This document shows positions 1 through 8,205 of a DNA stretch of 64,000 bases, piece after piece (positions within the stretch are counted from its first letter, which is position 1; the number at the start of each line of letters is the position of its first letter). The notes beneath the pieces were generated by a model. It was not told where the DNA came from. It did no database searches and worked only from the letters and a program-made list of their open reading frames with translations. Source of the DNA: Bacteroides pyogenes. Lineage in GTDB: Bacteria; Bacteroidota; Bacteroidia; Bacteroidales; Bacteroidaceae. Position numbers and translations under genes: made by a program. The stretch is taken from the NCBI RefSeq assembly GCF_014196225.1, contig NZ_JACIDI010000010.1, positions 1 through 64,000 of the forward strand. Reading direction: 5' to 3'.

Positions 1-29
1 AACATTTCAATGACCTCTTTAGTGTTTTC

Positions 30-88
30 GAACCGACTTTTGCCGGTTCTATTGTTTGACTTTTAATTTTTCGGTAAAAATTTACCGA
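30..88. repeat. two short inverted repeats upstream of hsdS
   Basis: GAACCG (30-35) pairs with CGGTTC (44-49). TCGGTAAA (71-78) pairs with TTTACCGA (81-88) across a 2-nt spacer. The second is a perfect 8-bp palindrome of operator type. A related TTCGGTGA/TCACCGAA pair sits before the Fic gene at 1978-2006, so one DNA-binding protein might see both. This is inference from sequence only. Confidence 0.4.
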
Positions 89-203
89 AGTATTGACATA
101 CATATAACATTAAGGAAAATCTTTTGTCTCAATCATAATTGCACTCTCAAAAACACCATTTGTACCCCCTCTGAGATTTCCGGAGTTTAGTGGGGAGTGG
201 GAA

Positions 204-1325
204 ATGGTATCGCTCCAAGACATAGCCACTATAAATCCAAAATCAGACTCACTTCAAAATACTTTTATTTATATAGACTTAGAGGCTGTTGAAAAAGGAG
301 AATTGAGAAAAATACAAGAAATAATGCGCGAAGAAGCACCAAGTAGAGCACAACGTGTTATAGATAACAATGACATTCTGTTTCAATGTGTGCGTCCCTA
401 TCAGAAAAATAACTATATTCATAAAACTCAAAATACGAGTAATCAACAATGGGTTGCTTCAACTGGATATGCCCAAATTAGAACGACAGAATCACCAAAC
501 TATATTTATCATCTATTGAATACAGACGGATTCAATAGAAAAGTAATGGTTCGTTGCACAGGATCAAGTTACCCGGCTATTAATAGTGAGGATTTAGCAA
601 CAATTCGCTTTTATTTTACGATCGACAAAAAAGAGCAACTTAAAATATCTCGATTATTAGATTTACTTGACGAGCGCATCGCTACCCAAAACAAAATCAT
701 TGATAGACTGGAATCCTTAATTAGGGGAATTAATCAATATGCATTCACAAGCAAAGGTGTCAATTACAAATTGGGAGAACTTTGCGAAATTAGAAGCGGT
801 TACTCTGGTAATCAACTTACGTCAAAGAATGGTTTAAAGGTATCTCGTATAGAAACAATTTCAGGACATAAGGTCAACATGGAACGTGTAGGATATGTCG
901 CTCCTTTTGAATCTTCAGGCAATTACAGACTGCAAATTGGGGACATTTTATTCAGCAATATAAATAGCGTTGAATATATTGGTAATACAGCATTCATTGA
1001 TAAAGATTATAACCTGTATCATGGAATGAATCTACTTAGATTGACACCTAACAAAAAGGTAGTTATGCCATTCTATTTGTACTTGCTGCTGAATACGAAT
1101 AGGATGCTCAATCACTTTAAGACAGTCTGTAACAAAGCGGTATCACAGGCAAGCATAAATCAAACAGAATTGGGGAAGACGGTTATTCGGATTCCAGACT
1201 TAAAGGCTCAGAAACAAATATGTGAGTTGTTCCAAGCATTGTATGCAAAATTAGAATCAGAGAGTTATGCTATTTCACTTTTACAAAATCAAAAACAGCA
1301 TCTGCTTCGCCAAATGTTCATATAA
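204..1325 (+). CDS. hsdS: type I restriction-modification specificity subunit (HsdS), N-terminus incomplete
   Basis: HsdS gives a type I restriction enzyme its DNA target through two target-recognition domains separated by conserved helices. The ORF holds TRD1 (about residues 1-140), a conserved helical stretch ending in the ESLIRGI block (about 169-175), TRD2, and a distal repeat ending LLRQMFI. The first ATG is at 204, but the frame stays open back to a TAA at 111-113. The upstream codons read VPPLRFPEFSGEWE, a typical HsdS N-terminal stretch, yet no ATG, GTG or TTG lies there. The true start therefore seems lost, which fits a silent recombination cassette or a gene cut by recombination. 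HsdM and HsdR are not in the window. The 3' end overlaps the opposing half-gene by 8 bp. Confidence 0.85.
   Translation: MVSLQDIATINPKSDSLQNTFIYIDLEAVEKGELRKIQEIMREEAPSRAQRVIDNNDILFQCVRPYQKNNYIHKTQNTSNQQWVASTGYAQIRTTESPNYIYHLLNTDGFNRKVMVRCTGSSYPAINSEDLATIRFYFTIDKKEQLKISRLLDLLDERIATQNKIIDRLESLIRGINQYAFTSKGVNYKLGELCEIRSGYSGNQLTSKNGLKVSRIETISGHKVNMERVGYVAPFESSGNYRLQIGDILFSNINSVEYIGNTAFIDKDYNLYHGMNLLRLTPNKKVVMPFYLYLLLNTNRMLNHFKTVCNKAVSQASINQTELGKTVIRIPDLKAQKQICELFQALYAKLESESYAISLLQNQKQHLLRQMFI
714..732 (+). repeat. 19-bp inverted repeat, left copy (hsdS inversion site)
   Basis: The 19 bases at 714-732 are identical to the reverse complement of 1920-1938. They encode the SLIRGI block at the junction between the conserved helix and TRD2. 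Position and exact identity match the site-specific inversion sites of phase-variable hsdS genes. Confidence 0.85.
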
Positions 1326-1944
1326 ACATCTGGCGGAGCAAATATTGCTTCTGTTTGTGATATTCTTGTAGTATGTTTTGCACGTGTTTCATCTTGTCGC
1401 TCAAGGAACGCAATAACTTTGAAATCAGCAATAATTGATTAGAATCTATAGGCATAGGAACTCTATTTTCCAAGAAACGTTGATTTGTTATATTGATGGT
1501 GTTCTTTGCTCCTTTCTGGATCAGTGAATGCAAATAGTTATGTGTATTTATTTCACTCATAAAATATTCATGAAGATATACTCCGATTGCAAGACTATTG
1601 GGTACATAAACACCATACAATGGTGAAACCGCAACACTTTCATGATTAAGACTTTGCTTTACAATGCCATAAGGAAATGATCCAGTAGGACTTTTGGTAT
1701 AAACTAAGTCTCCATAATGCACTACATTATATTTAGATGTATCTTTGGCTGAAAATGAACGTCCGAGGTAATCTACTTGATTGATAACACCTTGACTGAC
1801 AGAAACAGAAAATACTTGATACAAGTTAGAATTGCGTTCATTTCTTTCTGTGAGAATATCACTTAGAAACACTTTCTTCCAAGTACCTCTTTTTAACCCT
1901 TGCTTTTGCAACTCAACCATAATTCCCCTAATTAAGGACTGCAT
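1318..1944 (-). CDS. inverted HsdS half-gene (alternative TRD2 cassette)
   Basis: This 208-residue ORF starts at the SLIRGI block, then carries a TRD (about residues 15-150) unlike TRD2 of the opposing gene, and ends with a helix and LLRQMFI as that gene does. TRD1 is missing, so the product alone should not be a functional specificity subunit. It faces hsdS tail to tail and shares the 19-bp inverted repeat at its start. Inversion between the repeats would fuse this TRD2 to TRD1 of 204-713 and so change the recognition sequence. It is most likely a silent cassette. No recombinase gene lies in the window. Confidence 0.8.
   Translation of the reverse strand: MQSLIRGIMVELQKQGLKRGTWKKVFLSDILTERNERNSNLYQVFSVSVSQGVINQVDYLGRSFSAKDTSKYNVVHYGDLVYTKSPTGSFPYGIVKQSLNHESVAVSPLYGVYVPNSLAIGVYLHEYFMSEINTHNYLHSLIQKGAKNTINITNQRFLENRVPMPIDSNQLLLISKLLRSLSDKMKHVQNILQEYHKQKQYLLRQMFI
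1920..1938 (-). repeat. 19-bp inverted repeat, right copy (hsdS inversion site)
   Basis: Exact reverse complement of 714-732. It covers codons 3-9 of the inverted half-gene. Identity stops on both sides (713 differs from its partner, and 733 onward differs), so the crossover region is well bounded. Confidence 0.85.
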
Positions 1945-1946
1945 TT

Positions 1947-2006
1947 CGGAGAATAGCCATCCTATTCGCCGAAATTTTTCGGTGAATAATTTGTCTAATC
2001 ACCGAA
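1947..2006. promoter_or_regulatory. paired palindromes in the hsdS-fic spacer
   Basis: Two inverted repeats lie side by side. GAATAG (1951-1956) pairs with CTATTC (1962-1967), flanked by CGG and CCG. TTCGGTGA (1978-1985) pairs with TCACCGAA (1999-2006). Both lie just upstream of the Fic start at 2040, where operators would be expected. The binding protein is unknown. No clear TAnnTTTG promoter box was found here. Confidence 0.4.
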
Positions 2007-2039
2007 TAGTGCCTATTTTTGTATAAAACTCAGTGCTCT

Positions 2040-3251
2040 ATGTTATATATTCGTGATTATGATAATTGGTGGCAATTCCGCTACGATAGCCTACGGATAA
2101 TGAATGAGTTGGGGCGCGTGCGCTCTAAACAAGGAATGATAATAGGGAGAATGCTGTCGCTCGGATTCGATTCTCAAGATGAAGCAGTGTTGTCAAATAT
2201 TTCTATGGAACTCGTTCGCTCGTCAGAAATTGAAGGAGAGAAACTTAATCTCGAAGAGGTACGATCATCGTTGGCACGCAGACTTGGGATTGCAATGGCG
2301 GGAATGGTTTCTGCCTCACGTTATGTGGAAGGAGTTGTAGAAATGCAGTTGGATGCCACGCAAAATTATAATCGTCCACTTTCGTCTGACCGTCTTTTTG
2401 GCTGGCACAATGTGCTGTTCCCAACAGGAATAAGCGGATTGTACCGTATTGAAGTGGGTAAATACCGCAGTGGTGAAATGCAGGTAGTATCTGGAGCCAT
2501 GGGCAAGGAAAGAATACACTACCAAGCCCCTTCGGCAGAGAGGGTTCCTATTGAAATGGAGCGATTCATTTCGTGGGTAAACAGCGACGAGCCTATCGAT
2601 GCAGTACTGAAAGCAGCTATAGCCCACCTGTGGTTTGTATCCATTCACCCTTTTGATGATGGAAACGGACGTATAGCCCGGGCCTTGACTGATATGTTAC
2701 TTGCTCGTTCCGAAAATACAGGCAAGCGTTTTTACTCTATATCTGCAGAGATGAAGCTGCTGCAAAAAGAGTATTACGAAGTGCTAGAACGTACACAGCA
2801 TGGTGACGGTGATATTACTGAATGGATTTTATGGTTCTTGCATTGTTTTGAACAGGCATTAAATTCCGCTGAAAACACTTTGTCATCAGTGCTTCGCAAA
2901 GCCGAATTTTGGGAACGCAATCGAAATATTTCATTCAACGAGAGACAAAGGAAGTTGATCAATCTACAATTTGATGGATTTTTTGGCAAACTCTCTACTG
3001 GTAAATGGGCAAAAATTGCAAAATGTTCTACAGATACGGCACTCAATGACATTCGTGACCTAGTTGAGAAAAGAGTATTAAAGAAAGCCGAAGAGGGTGG
3101 ACGTAGTACAAACTATGTCTTGGTAGAAAATCCTGAATGTCTTTTTTTGCAAAAATATAAAACATTTCACAATAAAAAAACAAAAGAGAATCGTTTACGC
3201 CCTTACAAAATGAAATATATAACAAATACAGTTTTTCGCCTCAGTAAATAA
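2040..3251 (+). CDS. Fic family protein (probable AMPylase) with N-terminal inhibitory motif
   Basis: Fic enzymes usually transfer AMP from ATP to a hydroxyl of a target protein. The catalytic loop HPFDDGNGRIAR (His about residue 203) is complete. An SSEIEG motif (about 61-66) matches the inhibitory (S/T)xxxE(G/N) helix, here N-terminal to the Fic core as in class II proteins. The first 50 residues resemble the DUF4172 N-terminal domain, and the C-terminal 100 look like a winged helix. I chose ATG at 2040 because the in-frame codon further upstream (2019) is TTG and adds only seven residues. It lies next to the hsdS cassettes, a common place for accessory genes. No separate antitoxin is visible, which fits intramolecular inhibition. 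The target is unknown. Confidence 0.85.
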   Translation: MLYIRDYDNWWQFRYDSLRIMNELGRVRSKQGMIIGRMLSLGFDSQDEAVLSNISMELVRSSEIEGEKLNLEEVRSSLARRLGIAMAGMVSASRYVEGVVEMQLDATQNYNRPLSSDRLFGWHNVLFPTGISGLYRIEVGKYRSGEMQVVSGAMGKERIHYQAPSAERVPIEMERFISWVNSDEPIDAVLKAAIAHLWFVSIHPFDDGNGRIARALTDMLLARSENTGKRFYSISAEMKLLQKEYYEVLERTQHGDGDITEWILWFLHCFEQALNSAENTLSSVLRKAEFWERNRNISFNERQRKLINLQFDGFFGKLSTGKWAKIAKCSTDTALNDIRDLVEKRVLKKAEEGGRSTNYVLVENPECLFLQKYKTFHNKKTKENRLRPYKMKYITNTVFRLSK

Positions 3252-3261
3252 TAGCGACTTT

Positions 3262-3864
3262 TTATCCTCCCCTCACATACACCGTAAGCCGTCCGGCTCC
3301 CTCTCGTTTCAACATTCCGCGTTCTACCCAGGTGTTCAGTTCTTCCAATGCCAGGAGGCGCTTCCGGCCTGTCAGTTCGGCATATTGCGGGCGGGTGATG
3401 AAGGCGTGCTTCAGCAAATAGTTTTCGAGAAGGGCTTTGCATTCTTTCTCGGGCAAAGGGGGAGCTTCCGCCCCACGGGGAGCCTCTCTGCGTTGCAGCC
3501 TCATCTTTTCCTTTATCTCCCGCTTAATCTGGCTGCTTGCCCGGTAATTGACACCTTTCGGCTCGACAGAGGCGGCACGGATCTCGCTTTTATCGCTCAC
3601 GGCAGGACAGCTCAGCGAAGCGGAGAAGTAACCCAAGCTGCCCACCTCCACCGTCCATCCTTCGGCGAGCAGATCGCGCGCTTCGCTGCAAAAGGCTTCC
3701 AGCGCCCCAGCCAACAAGCTGCGGCTGATTCCGGTAAATCGATGGACACGGTCGAGAAACTCCTCCCGCCCCACCGTTCCTTTCGACACGATGCGGGCAT
3801 GCAGGCGCGTGGCCTCTTTTTTACTGCGTTTCGGGGTTGCGAACAGATCGTATATGGCACTCAT
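3262..3864 (-). CDS. HU/IHF-like DNA-binding protein with C-terminal extension
   Basis: Residues 1-110 resemble the HU-like fold of Bacteroidota: N-terminal helices with RSKKEATRLHARIV, then LLAEGWTVEVGSLGYFSASL and VNYRASSQIKREIKEK. Residues 115-200 form an extension that looks like a small winged helix (ITRPQYAELTGRKRLLALEELNTWVERGMLKREG). Normal HU has about 90 residues, so this is twice as long. It probably binds DNA as a nucleoid-associated protein. A TATTTTTG box (minus strand, 3907-3914) lies 43 bp upstream of the ATG and could be its -7 element. It converges on fic with 10 bp between the stops. Confidence 0.7.
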   Translation of the reverse strand: MSAIYDLFATPKRSKKEATRLHARIVSKGTVGREEFLDRVHRFTGISRSLLAGALEAFCSEARDLLAEGWTVEVGSLGYFSASLSCPAVSDKSEIRAASVEPKGVNYRASSQIKREIKEKMRLQRREAPRGAEAPPLPEKECKALLENYLLKHAFITRPQYAELTGRKRLLALEELNTWVERGMLKREGAGRLTVYVRGG

Positions 3865-3987
3865 ATTTTTATGGTTTTAGATTGTTATCAAAAAGTTTGT
3901 TTGCTGCAAAAATAAGAAGTTTATTTTCCCCGATAGCGAAAATCAAACCGTTAGTCTTAATAAAATTATTAATCACTCGCCCGCGTT

Positions 3988-4060
3988 TCATTCGTCTCCC
4001 GTTCGGCAGACGAATGAGTCTCAAGCGAAAGACGAATGGGACACGGCCGGCAGACGAATT
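3988..4060 (+). repeat. dispersed palindromic repeat, copy A
   Basis: TCATTCGTCT (3988-3997) pairs with AGACGAATGA (4008-4017) around a CCCGTTCGGC loop. A second module, AGACGAAT...ACACGG.CGGCAGACGAA (4030-4060), follows. The whole block aligns without gaps to the reverse complement of 62401-62472, including the 14-nt spacing between AGACGAAT modules. It looks like a REP- or MITE-type element. From 4061 to 4318 I see no gene. Confidence 0.6.
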
Positions 4061-4318
4061 ACTTTTACTACAAAACGAGCAAGTTGTTGCGATGCAGGGA
4101 AATAAAAAGCAGATGAAAACCGAAGCGAAAAATTAGCTCAGGAATTATTCGAGGAAAGGGCATTAGCGATAGGGGCACTTGTGAGAGTTACGAACCACAA
4201 CGCAACTTGCCAAACCGGAAATGGCTTTCAGTGAAAAAGAAGGAGTATAACAACAACTATTGTTTTCGTTATTGCTATTACTGTCATAACCAATATTTTC
4301 ATCGCACGCTCCGCACGC

Positions 4319-4806
4319 TCAATGTATGTATGGGGCGCACAGTCCCCTATATTCCTGTGACTTGCTGGCAAGGTGCTTCTCTACAATGGTATACTTCCCC
4401 TTACTATAGTCTCTTAGGTGGAAGTCTGTATATGAGACAATCTCAAAGTCCCGTTCCGGCAATGGCATCAGGTTAGGCTTGTCTATGGCCAAAAACGCTC
4501 TTCACGGGTATAGGGATGTTTCTGCATACGTTTTTGATTGTGCGCTTTCATCTTCAGGGCAGCTGCTCGGTTCAGTTCATCGATGAAATAAAAGGTCTCG
4601 TTACGGAGTTCTGCAAACACACGCATATAGACAAGTTTGACATCTGTTTCCACATTGGATTTATCCTTGGGGTGTACAGGTCGGGCAGGTACCATCACGC
4701 TTCCGTAATGGTTGGCCATATCCTCCATGACCCGGTTGAGCGACGGTTCGTAACGGTCGGTCTTGACAAAGGCAGCCTTCAGGTTGTCGGGAACAAGCAT
4801 TTTAGG
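4319..4806 (-). mobile_element. decayed IS21-family transposase (IstA) fragment
   Basis: Minus-strand translation gives the DDE core of IstA: LVPDNLKAA with the second catalytic Asp, HPKDKSNVE with the catalytic Glu, and HNQKRMQKHPYTREERF. At about 4485-4495 a one-base loss in a T run breaks the frame, ending the ORF in FWP. In the next frame FLAIDKPNLMPLPERDFEI continues to a stop at 4319-4321. The later part (SKGKYTIVEKHLASKSQEYRG) joins too early, so an internal deletion is likely. No IstB and no terminal repeats were seen. This is a dead remnant. Confidence 0.75.
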
Positions 4807-5211
4807 ATAGCTACTCTTTGTAGAATTTGTCCAATCACAATCGAGCTGAATCTCGCTAATCTTGCCACACTCATTGTAGGAACTCATGGCCAACAATCTT
4901 TCGACGATAAGTGATGCAGATTCTACTTCTCTGCCAATCATAGCACGAAGAGCATCGATCGTAATGTATGCTACAGGGACAATCTCTACGTTTTTGGGAA
5001 CAGACGAAACCAACTCGGTAGTAGCAATTGGCACAATATCCGTACTTCCGGTTTGGTAGTTTTGCTCAATGGCAACATCAAACATTCGTAAATAAACACG
5101 GGAAATGTTGCGCCTTTGTAGGAAGGACATCTCAGTTAAATCAATGTCAAAAGAGGTTTTCCAATAATAGATAGAATTCCTACCTACAGCGTCCATCGTC
5201 TCTCCATTCAC
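4807..5211 (-). pseudogene. 5' part of an unknown gene, fused in frame to IS21 transposase debris
   Basis: About 135 codons precede the IS21-derived part without a stop, giving a 242-codon chimeric ORF (4483-5211). The N-terminal part (residues 1-135) contains SIYYWKTSFDID, VPVAYITIDALRAM and IQLDCDWTNSTKSSYP. It has no signal peptide and ends abruptly where transposase sequence begins. The natural reading is a host gene broken by IS insertion and deletion. I do not recognise the family; the spacing of DCDWT after a beta-strand-like segment would suit a TIM-barrel protein, but this is a guess. Confidence 0.55.
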
Positions 5212-5510
5212 AGGATTATTCGTGTGACCACAGCAAATAAGAAAAGTAACTTATCTCTGATAGACAGAACTTTTTTTATAACTAAACCTTTTCATGAATT
5301 TCAATATACAACTGTAACAATGACTTCATTCTCTTTTTGCTCCCTATTATCTCATTGAGACTATTTTCGTCATATATGTATGAACGAAAAATTATAAGAA
5401 GAATATAAAAATAAAATTATTCAAAATAACCCAATTATATGCATAGCCCCACAAAAACTACTGAGCCAAGAAGAGAGAGTCGATGCCATCTGCAAATATG
5501 AGGGAAAAGA

Positions 5511-5541
5511 TTTGAGAAAAAAGAAATAAGGCTTATATTTG
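5511..5541 (+). promoter_or_regulatory. promoter of the XylR-like regulator
   Basis: TTTG (5511-5514), 19 bp, then TATATTTG (5534-5541) matches the Bacteroides -33/-7 consensus exactly. The ATG is 36 bp downstream of the -7 box. The rest of the intergenic stretch from 5212 is AT-rich and shows no gene. Confidence 0.7.
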
Positions 5542-5577
5542 TGTCGCAGAGATGAATTTTCTTTTTATTCCACCGTC

Positions 5578-6768
5578 ATGATTCGATTGATACTACTGAC
5601 TGATTTTACAGAGTCCTTTTCCTATAATCTGCTGAAGGGAGTGCTGGCCTACTCCAAAAGTCATGAGCCGTGGGTGGTATGCCGGATGCCGCCTTCCTAC
5701 AAGAACAGCTACGGCATAGAAGGTGTGCTGAAATGGGCAAAAACATGGCATGCGGATGCAATCATCGGCCGGTTCGACAACGATGACAACGTAGAACTGT
5801 TTCGCGAAAACGGTATCATTGCATTGGCACAGGACTACAAGTCAAGATTCGACAACATTCCTAACATCACCGGCGATTATCGCAAAACCGGGAAAATGGC
5901 GGCGGAATTCTTCCTGAGCAAAGGTTTTCAGAACTTCGCCTTTTACGGTTATCGAGACACAGTGTGGTCGCAAGAGCGCTGTGAAGGTTTCTACGAATGT
6001 GTAGCAGCACAAGGCTTCGGCAACAATTTTCACTCTTACCAACACCAATCTTTAGACGACCTATGGTTTTACGAGGCCCCTCCGCTGCTCAACTGGCTGA
6101 AATCATTGCCTCAACCCACAGCTCTGATGGCCTGCGACGACAATCAAGGCAACCGCATCACAGAAATCTGCAAAGTAAACAACATCAGGGTGCCGGACAA
6201 GATCGCCATTTTAGGCGTAGACAACGATGAGATCATCTGCAATCTATCCGATCCTCCCTTGTCCAGCATCAGCCAAAACATCGTAAGAGGAGGATTTGAA
6301 GCGGCGGCTCTCATCGATTTTCTAATAAACGATGAAGAAGCTGCCTATCAGGATGTAGTGATTCAGCCGGTCAATATCGTCAATCGTTTATCCACAGACT
6401 TTTACTCCACTACCGATGCCCATATTCAGACAGCCCTAAAATACATCCACCAGAACATCGCGGCCGACATCACCGTATCGGATATCGTCAAGCAAGTGCC
6501 ATTGTCGCGCCGCCTTTTGGAGATGCGCTTCAAGCAGGTCACCCAGCAATCCATTCATAAATATATCTTCAACCTGCGTATGGAACGTTTTGCCCAACTG
6601 CTGCTAGCGGACGACGCCCCCATTGCCGACGTGGCTGCACAAGTAGGCATCAACAACCTGAAAAACCTGTCTCGCCAATTCAAAGCCTTGAAGAATGTCT
6701 CTCCCCATGAATACAGGAAAGCGCACTGCACGGAAGGTTGCATCATCGGCAATAAATCAATCAGGTAA
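5578..6768 (+). CDS. XylR-like transcriptional regulator (LacI-type sensor domain plus AraC HTH)
   Basis: Residues 1-280 form a periplasmic-binding-protein-like sensor of the LacI type (IRLILLTDFTESFSYNLLKGV; LMACDDNQGNRITEICK; VPDKIAILGVDNDEIIC; PPLSSISQN). Residues 285-385 form two AraC helix-turn-helix motifs (ADITVSDIVKQVPLSRRLLEMRFK and APIADVAAQVGINNLKNLSRQFK). This layout matches the XylR type, which binds a sugar in the cytoplasm and activates catabolic genes. The ATG at 5578 is preferred over an upstream TTG at 5539, which lies inside the promoter box. It converges on the phosphoesterase gene with a 12-bp overlap and is the only regulator by the sugar locus, so it is the likely controller. 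The ligand may be mannose or a mannoside (inference). Confidence 0.85.
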   Translation: MIRLILLTDFTESFSYNLLKGVLAYSKSHEPWVVCRMPPSYKNSYGIEGVLKWAKTWHADAIIGRFDNDDNVELFRENGIIALAQDYKSRFDNIPNITGDYRKTGKMAAEFFLSKGFQNFAFYGYRDTVWSQERCEGFYECVAAQGFGNNFHSYQHQSLDDLWFYEAPPLLNWLKSLPQPTALMACDDNQGNRITEICKVNNIRVPDKIAILGVDNDEIICNLSDPPLSSISQNIVRGGFEAAALIDFLINDEEAAYQDVVIQPVNIVNRLSTDFYSTTDAHIQTALKYIHQNIAADITVSDIVKQVPLSRRLLEMRFKQVTQQSIHKYIFNLRMERFAQLLLADDAPIADVAAQVGINNLKNLSRQFKALKNVSPHEYRKAHCTEGCIIGNKSIR

Positions 6769-8205
6769 GAACAACATAGTGTCCGGCAAGACGGTTTCCT
6801 CAATGTTGCGGCCGGAGTATCCCACTTCCAATTCCTGCCCCATGTAATCCTCGAAATACAGCAAGCGCAATTCATGTAAGCCTTTTTCAAGCGCCACTTT
6901 CCCCTCGGCCCGTCGCCCACTATGTCCGCCGTCATTGTCTACAATCTGCTCACCATCTATATAAAGCACCGATCCGTCATCCGAGAAAGTATAGAAGCGA
7001 TATACCCCCCTTTCGGGAATCCGGATCAACGTGCGAAACTCATAAGCGAAATGGTCTGCCGCAAGAGATTCCTCAATGGTAATGTTGCGCATCGTACCTT
7101 CCTTTATTTTCTTGCAAGAGGCGATATCGGAAATCCGTTTACATTTCCCTTCATAGTAGGCATATGCAACACCCTGCTTACTCGGAGAAGCCTCTTGGGC
7201 CGGCAGGTAAGTCATGGTACACTCCTCCTCCGAGTTCAAGCCCGAAGGATAATAGTAGGCTGCTTCACGCCCTGCAGGCGTAGAAATCCAAGTGTCGAAC
7301 TTCCATTGTCCCTCATACAATTCGATGATACGGGCTCCTCTCGTTAACGAACCGTAAGCATCTGCGCCGGTCACTCGCCCGTAGCCAAGGGCAATGCCTT
7401 TATTTATCCCGATATAATCGTTATCATGGTCGTGCCCTACAAATGCTCCCATCACATCCTTCATATCGACAAACGAGGCGAATATACCTGAGTTTATGCG
7501 GGAAGAAGCCACTCCGCCCTCCCTACTGTTACCATAGGTTTTTCCGTCGCCGGGCAACTCATTATACTCAAGCAGCGGTATGTGGAAGAAAGCCAATGCC
7601 GGTACAGGTTTTCCCCCATTCCGATTCGTATAACAAGCGCTTTGCGCACGATACCATGCAATCTGATCAAAATGAATCCAATCATACGGGCCATAAAGTT
7701 TATTCGGCTGATAGTCGTTGGAGTCGATGCAATAGAGCAAAGCTTTCACCGCTTTCTCCTTTGTCGAACCATAAACCGGAAGCACACAATTGCCGCATCC
7801 GGCAAGTTCTTCCGGACCTTTAGTGCCGACATAGAAAGGTGATTTCAGCAGAAGGTCATAAATAGCCTCTTTACCCATAGGTTCGGCATCATGATTGCCC
7901 ATTGTCACAACAAAAGGAATCTTGGCCTCATCAAAAATGCCAATTACAGCTTGCCAACCTTCCCGGGCAGGGACTTCCGTCACTACATCTCCACTCAGCA
8001 CTACCATATCGGGACGTTCCGCTTTCAACACAGCCCGGATGACGGCAGCCGTTTCGGCGCACCTCGCCGACTTGGGCGTCCAGTGCAAATCTGTGAACTG
8101 TGCTATCACAAATCGCCCGTCTTTAAAAGCAAGCCGTTGCTGTGCCGATGAAAAAGCGGCAGACAAGCAAAATAAAAACGATAAAATCACAACATTTTTT
8201 TTCAT
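6757..8205 (-). CDS. secreted calcineurin-like metallophosphoesterase with C-terminal PA14-like domain
   Basis: A signal peptide (about residues 1-21) precedes a calcineurin-like phosphoesterase with all metal-site motifs: FTDLH (D39, H41), LSGDVV (D73), MGNHD (N104, H105), FFHIP (H208) and VGHDHD (H258, H260). Residues about 340-482 form a PA14-like beta module (YYEG; FSDDGSVLYIDGEQIVDNDGGH; LHELRLLYFEDY) that closely resembles the C-terminus of the GH92 protein in the same locus. It probably removes phosphate, or cuts a phosphodiester, on a glycan in the periplasm or at the cell surface. It is the last gene of the minus-strand series, after a 330-bp gap. The exact substrate cannot be read from sequence. 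Confidence 0.85.
   Translation of the reverse strand: MKKNVVILSFLFCLSAAFSSAQQRLAFKDGRFVIAQFTDLHWTPKSARCAETAAVIRAVLKAERPDMVVLSGDVVTEVPAREGWQAVIGIFDEAKIPFVVTMGNHDAEPMGKEAIYDLLLKSPFYVGTKGPEELAGCGNCVLPVYGSTKEKAVKALLYCIDSNDYQPNKLYGPYDWIHFDQIAWYRAQSACYTNRNGGKPVPALAFFHIPLLEYNELPGDGKTYGNSREGGVASSRINSGIFASFVDMKDVMGAFVGHDHDNDYIGINKGIALGYGRVTGADAYGSLTRGARIIELYEGQWKFDTWISTPAGREAAYYYPSGLNSEEECTMTYLPAQEASPSKQGVAYAYYEGKCKRISDIASCKKIKEGTMRNITIEESLAADHFAYEFRTLIRIPERGVYRFYTFSDDGSVLYIDGEQIVDNDGGHSGRRAEGKVALEKGLHELRLLYFEDYMGQELEVGYSGRNIEETVLPDTMLFLPD

Noticed and set aside
4207-4476. 89-codon plus-strand ORF
   Set aside because: It is antisense to the IS21 remnant and its composition does not look like a protein.
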